From: Pseudomonadota bacterium
GTDB lineage: Bacteria > Pseudomonadota > Alphaproteobacteria > Azospirillales > Azospirillaceae
Reading direction: 5' to 3'
Assembly (NCBI GenBank): GCA_023416195.1
Contig: JAEZID010000234.1
Span: 1 to 6,419 of the forward strand
DNA length: 6,419 nt
The notes under the pieces are model-generated. The model did no database searches. It was given only the letters and a program-made list of their open reading frames with translations, and was not told the DNA's origin. A program made the position numbers and the translations under genes. Below are positions 1 through 5,968 of the stretch, one piece after another (the stretch's first letter is position 1; the number at the start of each line of letters is the position of its first letter).

Positions 1-1396
1 TCAGCACCAGCCGTTCGCCCGACACCTTCAGCACGGTCCGTTGCAGCAGCGCCGTCGCCCCGCCGGTCAGCGTGTGGGCCAGCCGCAGCGCCAGCCCCAG
101 CACCAGGGCCTTCAGCGCCTGCGCGTCCGACAGCAGCGCCCGCGCGCCCTGGGTCACCGGCCCGTCGATGGTCCCCGTGTAGCGGGCGTAAACGGCCAAC
201 GCCAGGAACGCCCGCTCATCGTGGTCAACGCCGGGAAACGGGAAGCGCAGGACGCGCAAAAAGGCATGCTCCGCACGATAGTCCGGATGATCCGCCCAGC
301 CCACGTCGCTCAGCAGGCAGGCCGCGTGCCGCAGCCGGGCCGCCGCGTCGTCCTCTCCGGCGAACAGGCCGCCCGTCCAGGCGATCAGCAGCGCCGGGTC
401 GCCGAGCCGCCCGAACCGCTGCGCCCAATCGTCCGCAGCCGCCAGCAACGGGTCCTGCCGTTGCGTCTCCGGGCTCAGCAGCGAGAACAGATGCCCCTCG
501 CGCAGGCCGAAGGCCGAGAACACCACCACGGAGGGCTGCGCCGCCCGCAACAGCCGCTCGAACACCAGCGCCGCGTAGGGCAGCGTGTCGACGCGCCGCC
601 GCGAACCGGACATCTTCTCCAGCGATGACCGGCTCTGCTTGGCGATCAGCGCCGCGAACTCGCGCGCCTCGCCGGCCGGCACGGTGTAGTGGTGGATGAT
701 GTGCAGCGGGTGCTTGGCCTGCTCCATGTGCAGCTTGGCGAGCGCACGCCAGCCGCCGCCGACCGGGTAGAAGGGCCGGCCCTTGACCTGCGACAGCCAG
801 CCCAGCTTCTCGAAATGCTGGTCGATGGTGCGGATCAGCCCGTTCTGCTTGACCGCCCCGCTCTCCATCAGGCGCAACGGCCCGAGCGGCGTGGTCACGT
901 GCTCGCCGATGACGCCGTGGTCGAGCCGGATCAGCTCCAGGCTGCCGCCGCCCATGTCGCCGACCAGCCCGTCCGCCGCCGGCGTTCCGGACAGAACGCC
1001 CATGGCGGACAGCCGCGCTTCCTCCTCGCCGCTGATCACGCGGACCGTCAGCCCGGTGCGCCGCTCGATGGCGTCCACGAAGGCGGGGCCGTCCTCCGCG
1101 TCGCGCAGGGCGGCGGTGGCGATGACGTCCAGGCGTCCGACGCGCATGGCCGCTGCCAGCACCGCGAACCGCTCCAGCGCGTCCAGCGCCTGCACCTTGC
1201 CGTCCGGGTTCAGGCGCCCGGATTTCTCCACCCCGCGCCCCAGCCCGCACAGCACCTTCTCGTTGAAGACCGGAAGCGGCGCCCGCTTCAACCCGTCGTA
1301 GACGACCAGACGGATGGAGTTCGAGCCGATGTCGATGACCGCGACCCGCTCGGCCTTGTCAACCGGTGAGGCGGTGCGTTCCTGCGCCGACGTCAT
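1..1396 (-). CDS. ppx: Exopolyphosphatase, Ppx/GppA family (3' end beyond the left edge)
   Basis: Ppx enzymes release orthophosphate from the ends of inorganic polyphosphate chains in the cytoplasm; GppA relatives also hydrolyse pppGpp. My reverse-strand translation is open for 465 codons and runs off the left edge. Residues 22-27 read DIGSNS, the first phosphate-binding motif of the ASKHA fold. SGEEEA at 122-127 contains the catalytic-glutamate region, and GDMGGGS at 146-152 is the second phosphate-binding motif. PVGGGWRALA (211-220) and FGLREG (296-301) are further family motifs. Around 364-383 (DVGW, then HPDYR) lies the HD-like C-terminal domain typical of Ppx rather than minimal homologues. 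The ATG is supported by AAGGG (minus strand, 1403-1407) six bases upstream and by the family motif falling near the N-terminus. The gene begins 19 bp after the ppk stop on the same strand, so the two are probably one transcript. Ppx is preferred over GppA because of ppk linkage; substrate preference cannot be read from sequence. Confidence 0.95.
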   Translation of the reverse strand, partial: MTSAQERTASPVDKAERVAVIDIGSNSIRLVVYDGLKRAPLPVFNEKVLCGLGRGVEKSGRLNPDGKVQALDALERFAVLAAAMRVGRLDVIATAALRDAEDGPAFVDAIERRTGLTVRVISGEEEARLSAMGVLSGTPAADGLVGDMGGGSLELIRLDHGVIGEHVTTPLGPLRLMESGAVKQNGLIRTIDQHFEKLGWLSQVKGRPFYPVGGGWRALAKLHMEQAKHPLHIIHHYTVPAGEAREFAALIAKQSRSSLEKMSGSRRRVDTLPYAALVFERLLRAAQPSVVVFSAFGLREGHLFSLLSPETQRQDPLLAAADDWAQRFGRLGDPALLIAWTGGLFAGEDDAAARLRHAACLLSDVGWADHPDYRAEHAFLRVLRFPFPGVDHDERAFLALAVYARYTGTIDGPVTQGARALLSDAQALKALVLGLALRLAHTLTGGATALLQRTVLKVSGERLVL

Positions 1397-1402
1397 GAGC
1401 AA

Positions 1403-1407
1403 CCCTT
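1403..1407 (-). promoter_or_regulatory. Ribosome binding site of ppx
   Basis: The minus strand reads AAGGG six bases before the ppx ATG, inside the 19-bp ppk-ppx gap. It fixes the ppx start and indicates independent translation initiation within a shared message. Confidence 0.6.
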
Positions 1408-1415
1408 GCCTTGCT

Positions 1416-3563
1416 TCAGGAAACCGTGCGGAGCTTCAACCGCGGCGGGGTGCGTTTGGTCGCGAGCGCGCTGCCCCGTCCCGACAGGCTCGGGTTGGTC
1501 ATGAAGTAGTTGTGGGCGCTGAACGCGTCCGGTCCGGCCTCGACCCGATGATAGACGCCGTCCGGCCCCAGCTTCCAGGTGTGCGCTTCGTCCTTGAAGT
1601 TGGCGACCATGATCTGGTCCAGCACCTGCTCGTGCACCGTCGGATTCTCGATGGGCACCAGCGTCTCGATGCGGCGGTCCAGATTGCGCGGCATCCAGTC
1701 GGCCGAGGAAATGAAGACCTTGGCGTGCGGGCTGGGCAGCGGGTGGCCGTTGCCGAAGCAGATGACCCGCCCATGCTCCAGGAAGCGGCCGACGATGCTG
1801 CGCACGCGGATGTTCTCCGACAGGCCCTTCACGCCGGGGCGCAGGCAGCAGATGCCGCGGATCACCATGTCGATCTGCACGCCCTTCTGGGACGCCTGGT
1901 ACAGCTTGTCGATGATCTCCGAATCGACCAGGGAGTTCAGCTTCACCCAGATCTGCGCCGGCTTGCCGGCGGCGGCGTTGGCGATCTCCGCGTCGATCTT
2001 CTGCATCAGCTTCTGGCGCAGCGTGATCGGCGCGATGGCGATCTTCTCCAGCACCTTCGGGGTGGCGTAGCCGGTCATGAAGTTGAACATCACCGCCGCG
2101 TCGTGGCACAGCGCCGGGTCACAGGTGAAGAAGGACAGGTCGGTGTAGATCTTCGCGGTGATCGGATGGTAGTTGCCCGTCCCGAAATGCACGTAGCTGC
2201 GCAGCGCCTTGTTCTCGCGCCGCACGACCAGCGACACCTTGGCGTGCGTCTTCAGATCCACGAAGCCGTAGACCACCTGGGCGCCCGCGCGCTCCAGATC
2301 GCGCGCCCAGCGGATGTTGGCCTCCTCGTCGAAGCGCGCCTTCAGCTCGACCAGGGCGGTGACCGACTTGCCGGCCTCCGCCGCCTCGATCAGCGCGGCG
2401 ACGATGGGGCTGTCCTTGCTGGTGCGGTAGAGCGTCTGCTTGATGGCGACCACCTGCGGGTCGCGCGCCGCCTGCCGGATGAACTGCACCACCACGTCGA
2501 AGCTCTCGTACGGGTGGTGGACGAGAATGTCCTTGTCGCGGATGGCCGCGAAGCAGTCGCCGCCGAAGTCGCGGATGCGCTCCGGGAAGCGGGCGTTGAA
2601 CGGCCGGAAGACGAGGTCCGGCCGCTCGTCCACGATCAGCTGCTTGGTGTCGGTCAGGCCGATCAGCCCGTCCAGGATGAACACATCGTCGTTCGACACG
2701 TTCAGCTCGTGGCGCAGGAACTCGCGCAGGTCGGCGGCCATGCCCGCGTCGGTGGCGAGCCGGATGACGCTGCCCCGGCGGCGGCGCTTCAGCGCGCTTT
2801 CGAAGGTCCGGACCAGATCCTCCGCTTCCTCCTCGAATTCGATTTCGCTGTCGCGCAGCACGCGGAAGACGCCGTGCGCCTTGACCTGGAACGGCGGGAA
2901 CAGGCGGTCGATGAACAGCATCACCGCCTTTTCCAGCTGAATGAAGCGGATGTCCGGCCCCGGCAGGCGGATGAAGCGGTCGAGCTGCGCCGGCAGCGGC
3001 ACCAGCGCGTCCAGATGCCGCCCCTTCACCGGATCGTGCAGTTGCAGCGCCAGCGCGAAGCCCAGGTTCGGCAGGAACGGGAAGGGATGCGCCGGATCCA
3101 CCGCGATGGGCGTCAGGATCGGGAAGATGTCGTCAAGGAACTTGGCCTCCAGCCAGTCCTTCTCGCCGTCGGACACGTCCTCGGCTTCAACCACCGTGAT
3201 GCCGGCATCGCGCAGGTCCACCCGCAGGCTGCGCCACATGGCCTGCTGGCTGTTCATCAGCTCGATGATGCGCTGGTTGACGGCGGCCAGCTGCTGGGCC
3301 GGCGTCAGGTTCTCGGCGCTTGGCGTCTTCACGCCGGCCGCCACCTGCCCTTTCAGGCCGGCGACGCGCACCATGTAGAATTCATCCAGGTTGCTGGCCG
3401 AGATCGACAGGAAGCGCAGCCGTTCCAGCAGCGGGTGATTCGGGTTGGACGCCTCTTCCAGGACGCGCTGGTTGAAGGCCAGCCACGACAGCTCACGGTT
3501 GATGAACCGCTCCGGGGAGTTCGCTTCGATGCTGAACGCGTCCAGGTCCTGAAGGTGGGTCAC
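1416..3563 (-). CDS. ppk: Polyphosphate kinase 1 (PPK1)
   Basis: PPK1 reversibly transfers the gamma-phosphate of ATP to a growing polyphosphate chain through an autophosphorylated histidine. The 715-residue product has normal family length and all four regions: an N-terminal domain (ERFINRELSWLAFNQRVLEEA near 18-38), a head domain, and two phospholipase-D-like C-terminal domains. H440 lies in KTHAKVSL and H597 in VGRFLEHGR. Their spacing of 157 equals that of H435 and H592 in the E. coli enzyme, so H440 is the predicted phosphorylated residue. R380 (KQTLYRTS) and R410 (ELKARFDEE) match E. coli R375 and R405 with the same offset of five. ISSADWMPRNLDRRIE (618-633) is another hallmark. The start is GTG: it is the first usual start codon after an in-frame TAA upstream and has GAGG five bases before it. 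It is the first gene of the likely ppk-ppx operon and is divergent from the histidine phosphatase gene. Confidence 0.98.
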   Translation of the reverse strand: MTHLQDLDAFSIEANSPERFINRELSWLAFNQRVLEEASNPNHPLLERLRFLSISASNLDEFYMVRVAGLKGQVAAGVKTPSAENLTPAQQLAAVNQRIIELMNSQQAMWRSLRVDLRDAGITVVEAEDVSDGEKDWLEAKFLDDIFPILTPIAVDPAHPFPFLPNLGFALALQLHDPVKGRHLDALVPLPAQLDRFIRLPGPDIRFIQLEKAVMLFIDRLFPPFQVKAHGVFRVLRDSEIEFEEEAEDLVRTFESALKRRRRGSVIRLATDAGMAADLREFLRHELNVSNDDVFILDGLIGLTDTKQLIVDERPDLVFRPFNARFPERIRDFGGDCFAAIRDKDILVHHPYESFDVVVQFIRQAARDPQVVAIKQTLYRTSKDSPIVAALIEAAEAGKSVTALVELKARFDEEANIRWARDLERAGAQVVYGFVDLKTHAKVSLVVRRENKALRSYVHFGTGNYHPITAKIYTDLSFFTCDPALCHDAAVMFNFMTGYATPKVLEKIAIAPITLRQKLMQKIDAEIANAAAGKPAQIWVKLNSLVDSEIIDKLYQASQKGVQIDMVIRGICCLRPGVKGLSENIRVRSIVGRFLEHGRVICFGNGHPLPSPHAKVFISSADWMPRNLDRRIETLVPIENPTVHEQVLDQIMVANFKDEAHTWKLGPDGVYHRVEAGPDAFSAHNYFMTNPSLSGRGSALATKRTPPRLKLRTVS

Positions 3564-3591
3564 GGCGGCCTCGGGTTTTCCAGGGATCGTG

Positions 3592-3611
3592 GCGCCGACG
3601 AAGGCCGGCGC
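3592..3611 (-). other. GC-rich hairpin in the predicted ppk leader
   Basis: GCGCCG at 3592-3597 and CGGCGC at 3606-3611 are perfect complements separated by eight bases. In minus-strand RNA one further G-U pair makes a stem of about seven pairs. It sits about 28 bases upstream of the ppk GTG, inside the leader implied by the candidate promoter. It has no following T-run and is not a recognised riboswitch. Short GC palindromes are common at this base composition, so function is uncertain. Confidence 0.3.
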
Positions 3612-3662
3612 ACCAGTCGGGGCGACGAGTCTATCCCTTTTAGGTTACGGTTTCAGGACACG

Positions 3663-3692
3663 AGCATAGCCCTTGCTGAAAAACAGGTTCAA
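3663..3692 (-). promoter_or_regulatory. Candidate sigma70-type promoter for ppk-ppx
   Basis: On the minus strand TTGAAC (3687-3692) and TATGCT (3663-3668) are separated by 18 bases; each matches four of six consensus positions. This would give a leader of roughly 90-100 bases before the ppk GTG at 3563. The segment is one of the few AT-richer stretches in the window and lies in the 162-bp divergent gap. I see no convincing Pho box and no comparably good plus-strand promoter. The call rests on hexamer matching only. Confidence 0.3.
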
Positions 3693-3725
3693 GCCCGCCC
3701 CGTCACGTCAATCCGGATGACCAGG

Positions 3726-4244
3726 ATGAAGACCCTCTACCTGCTTCGTCACGCGAAATCGTCCTGGGACGATGCCGCCCTCGACGACCACGACCGTCCG
3801 CTGGCCCCGCGCGGGGAAAAGGCGGCCCGCAAGGTCGGCCGGTACCTGAAGGAGCGCGAGGCGCGCATCGACCTCGTCCTGTGCTCGACCGCCGTCCGCG
3901 CGGCGGACACCGGACGGCGCGTGCTGTCGGCCATGGGGGTCACGACCGTTCCCGTGGAGCATGAACGCGGCCTTTATCTCTGCGGCCATCACGTGCTGCT
4001 GGAACGGCTGCGCGGCGCTCCGGATTCAGCCGGATCGCTGATGCTGGTCGCTCACAACCCCGACCTGCATGAGGTGGCCCAGCGGCTCGCCGGTTCCGGC
4101 GACGAGCAGCACCGCAAGGCGCTGGCCGAGAAGTTCCCAACCGGCGCCTGCGCCGTGCTGCTGTTCGAGACGATGCACTGGCGGGGCCTCGACGCCGGGG
4201 CCGGGCGGCTCACCGATTTCATCGTGCCGCGCAAACTTGCTTAA
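3726..4244 (+). CDS. SixA-type phosphohistidine phosphatase (histidine phosphatase superfamily)
   Basis: The 172-residue product is a small single-domain member of the histidine phosphatase superfamily, closest in style to the SixA group. It is predicted cytoplasmic, with no signal peptide or membrane segment. LLRHAKSSWDD at 6-16 carries the RH(A) catalytic motif, with H9 as the likely phospho-accepting histidine. Other expected parts are RPLAPRGEKAA (24-34), CSTAVRAADT (53-62, with R58) and VAHNPDL (108-114), where H110 is the second active-site histidine. E. coli SixA dephosphorylates phosphohistidine on phosphorelay or PTS proteins; the target here is unknown. The ATG at 3726 is chosen because it places the motif as in the family. 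An in-frame ATG at 3717 would add MTR, and neither has a good Shine-Dalgarno. The frame stays open far upstream, antisense to ppk, so no upstream stop limits the start. It is divergent from ppk and 52 bp before the CYTH-CHAD gene, probably in an operon with it. Confidence 0.9.
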   Translation: MKTLYLLRHAKSSWDDAALDDHDRPLAPRGEKAARKVGRYLKEREARIDLVLCSTAVRAADTGRRVLSAMGVTTVPVEHERGLYLCGHHVLLERLRGAPDSAGSLMLVAHNPDLHEVAQRLAGSGDEQHRKALAEKFPTGACAVLLFETMHWRGLDAGAGRLTDFIVPRKLA

Positions 4245-4284
4245 CCCACGGCGAAGCCTGGGGTAATCCAACTCCGTCCAGACC

Positions 4285-4289
4285 GGGAG
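4285..4289 (+). promoter_or_regulatory. Ribosome binding site that sets a TTG start for the CYTH-CHAD gene
   Basis: GGGAG lies seven bases before the TTG at 4297, the best-placed Shine-Dalgarno in the 52-bp gap. The first in-frame ATG downstream falls inside the CYTH N-terminal motif (M18) and would remove it, so the TTG start is favoured. A GTG at V16 has the same problem. Confidence 0.65.
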
Positions 4290-4296
4290 CGTCCCC

Positions 4297-5901
4297 TTGT
4301 CAACCTCACCGCCGCCAACGACCGCGACCGCCGTCCGCGATGTGGAGATGAAGCTCCACCTCGACCCGCGCGACCTCGGCCGCGTCCTGGGCTTGGACGC
4401 CCTCCGCGAGCGGGCGGAGGGGGAACCGGTCACCCGCCATCTGCGCACCGTGTACTTCGACACCCCGGACCTGCGCCTGTTCGCCGCAGGCGTGGCGCTC
4501 CGCGTGCGCCAGGACGGCGACCGCTTTATCCAGACCCTGAAGACGGTCAACGCCGCGACATCCGGCGACTCGGCCGCCGTCGCCGTCCGCAAGACGTGGG
4601 AGTGGACCATCGCCACCGCCACGCCCGACCTCGCCCCCCTGGAGGCCGAGGGCATCGCCGCCCTGGTCCCGGAGGAGGCCCGCGCGGCGCTGGCCCCTCT
4701 CTTCACGACGGACTTCCGGCGCACCGTTCTGCTCGTCCGTCCGGATGCGCTGACGGCCATCGAGGTCGCGGTGGACGAAGGGGAGATCGCCGCCGGCACC
4801 GCCTGCGCCCGCATCAGCGAGGTGGAACTGGAACTGAAATCCGGCCGCGTCGGGCGCCTGTTCGACCTTGCCTTGGCGTTGCACCGCAACCTGCCCGCGC
4901 GCATCGACACGGAAAGCAAGGCGGAACTCGGCTACCGGCTCGTCACCGGCCGCCTGCCCGCCCCGGTCCAGCCGGAACCGCTCGGCCTGTCGCCCGTCAC
5001 CACGGTGGCGGAGGCGTACCGGCACATCGTCCGCCACGGCCTGCGCCTGCTTCTCGCCAACGAGGCCTGCGCGCTGGCCGACGGCGATGTGGAGGGGCTG
5101 CACCAGATGCGGGTCGCGCTGCGCCGGCTGCGCACCGCCATCCGCCTCTTCCGTCCGGTCATCGGAAAGCCGGACCTCTGCGACGCCGGTGACGGCATCC
5201 GTTGGCTCATCGGGCAACTCGGCCCGGCGCGGGAATCGGATGTGCTGCTGTCCGGCGTGATCGAGCCGCTCGCCGCCACCGCCAAGGCCCCCGCCGGCCT
5301 GCCCGAACTGGCCGCCGCCGTCCGGGAGGCCCGCCGGGCGCCCGCCCGCATGGCCATGGAGGCGATCCGCTCGCCCCGCTGCACCGGGTTGCTTCTGGCG
5401 CTCGGCGCGTGGGTGGAGGAAGGGCGCTGGCACACGGGCGCCGAACCGGCGCTCCGCGCCCAGCTCGACCGCCCCGTCGCGGATCTGGCCGGCGGCTGGC
5501 TGGCCACGCAGCACGCCAAGGCGGTCAAGGCCGGCAAGGCCGTGGATGGCGCCGATGCGAAGACCCTGGACCGGTTGCGCCGGCGCCTGCGCAAGCTGCG
5601 CTACGCGGCGGAGTTTTTCCGGGGCCTCTACGCGCCCGAGGCCACCCACCCCTTCATCGACCGGCTTGAGGCGGTGCTGGCCGAACTCGACGCCGACCAC
5701 GACGCGGCCGTCGCCCGAACCCTGCTGCGTGCGCTTCCCGACGCCGACACCGACACCATCGACGCCACGCTGAAATGGCTGAACAAGCGGGCCGAGAAGC
5801 GCCGCAAGGCCATCCCCGATCTGTGGAAGGCGTTCCGGGAAACGCCGGTCTTCTGGGAAACGCGCTCCCTCACCCGTCCCCGTCGGGAGGGCGAGGGGTA
5901 A
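4297..5901 (+). CDS. CYTH-CHAD domain protein (triphosphatase-like and polyphosphate-binding)
   Basis: The 534-residue protein joins an N-terminal CYTH domain (about 13-220) to a C-terminal CHAD domain (about 236-520), like E. coli YgiF, a tripolyphosphatase. CYTH domains form a beta tunnel that binds triphosphate and divalent metal; CHAD domains are basic helical bundles that bind polyP. CYTH features are DVEMK (15-19, in place of ExExK), YFDTPD (53-58), ALRVR (67-71), QTLK (79-82), a charged strand near 98-102, a DEGE cluster (160-163), EVELELKSG (175-183) and TESKAELGYR (205-214). CHAD features are GLHQMRVALRRLRTAIRLF (267-285) with H269, ARESDVL (311-317), and DRLRRRLRKLRYAAEFF (425-441), where the usual histidine appears to be D425. 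LWKAFRETPVFW (509-520) is a typical CHAD end; the last 14 residues are an unusual basic tail overlapping a palindrome. The context (histidine phosphatase upstream, divergent ppk-ppx) supports a role in polyP metabolism. Catalytic activity is not certain. Confidence 0.93.
   Translation: MSTSPPPTTATAVRDVEMKLHLDPRDLGRVLGLDALRERAEGEPVTRHLRTVYFDTPDLRLFAAGVALRVRQDGDRFIQTLKTVNAATSGDSAAVAVRKTWEWTIATATPDLAPLEAEGIAALVPEEARAALAPLFTTDFRRTVLLVRPDALTAIEVAVDEGEIAAGTACARISEVELELKSGRVGRLFDLALALHRNLPARIDTESKAELGYRLVTGRLPAPVQPEPLGLSPVTTVAEAYRHIVRHGLRLLLANEACALADGDVEGLHQMRVALRRLRTAIRLFRPVIGKPDLCDAGDGIRWLIGQLGPARESDVLLSGVIEPLAATAKAPAGLPELAAAVREARRAPARMAMEAIRSPRCTGLLLALGAWVEEGRWHTGAEPALRAQLDRPVADLAGGWLATQHAKAVKAGKAVDGADAKTLDRLRRRLRKLRYAAEFFRGLYAPEATHPFIDRLEAVLAELDADHDAAVARTLLRALPDADTDTIDATLKWLNKRAEKRRKAIPDLWKAFRETPVFWETRSLTRPRREGEG
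5867..5897. repeat. Imperfect palindrome over the 3' end of the CYTH-CHAD gene
   Basis: CCCTCACCCGTCCC (5867-5880) and GGGAGGGCGAGGG (5885-5897) can fold with a four-base loop. The stem has CCC/GGG, T-A, a bulged G, CCC/GGG, one A-C mismatch, and CCCTC/GAGGG. It ends one base before the TAA stop at 5899. It resembles the CCCTC...GAGGG palindromic repeats that lie between genes in many GC-rich proteobacterial genomes. Only one copy is in the window, so repeat status is inferred. No T-run follows, so it is not a classic intrinsic terminator, although it could pause transcription or protect the mRNA end. Confidence 0.5.
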
Positions 5902-5928
5902 GCGTCCATCCACTCAGACGCAGGCTTC

Positions 5929-5968
5929 TCAGGCGCTGGCGGCGGCCGTCTCGATGCCCAGCGCCTGA
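5929..5968. terminator. 11-bp perfect inverted repeat spanning the dxs stop codon
   Basis: TCAGGCGCTGG (5929-5939) and CCAGCGCCTGA (5958-5968) are exact reverse complements with an 18-base loop. On the minus strand the stem begins within the last dxs codons and ends exactly on the TGA. On the plus strand it lies 27 bp past the CYTH-CHAD stop, so it could act on both convergent transcripts. Neither side has a T-run; a non-canonical terminator or 3'-end stabiliser is possible but unproven. Confidence 0.35.

Noticed and set aside
225..1250. A 341-codon minus-strand frame within the ppx region
   Set aside because: It is a different frame of the same strand as ppx and is dominated by G, R and A. 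The adjacent frame gives an uninterrupted Ppx with family motifs in the right order.
3690..3716. Possible Pho box (CGTCACGTCAATC) near the phosphatase start
   Set aside because: It lacks two properly spaced 7-base CTGTCAT-like repeats and is too poor a match to report.
1314..3725. An open frame of about 800 codons on the plus strand, antisense to ppk and running in frame into the phosphatase gene
   Set aside because: It is the opposite-strand frame of a GC-rich gene, where stop codons are rare. Its product is rich in R, Q, D, H, V and L with no recognisable domain, while the minus strand encodes a complete PPK with all catalytic residues. Only the part from 3726 resembles a known protein.
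4245..4296. Possible terminator between the phosphatase and CYTH-CHAD genes (CCCA...TGGG)
   Set aside because: The stem is only four to five pairs with no T-run, and the downstream gene has its own Shine-Dalgarno, which fits an operon better.
4306..5913. A 535-codon minus-strand frame covering the whole CYTH-CHAD gene
   Set aside because: It has low-complexity G, R, A, Q composition with no motif and mirrors the plus-strand gene, which has clear CYTH and CHAD signatures. I treat it as a composition shadow.
5902..5921. Short inverted repeat GCGTC...GACGC in the convergent gap
   Set aside because: Five pairs with a ten-base loop is expected by chance in such DNA and is weaker than the stems on either side.
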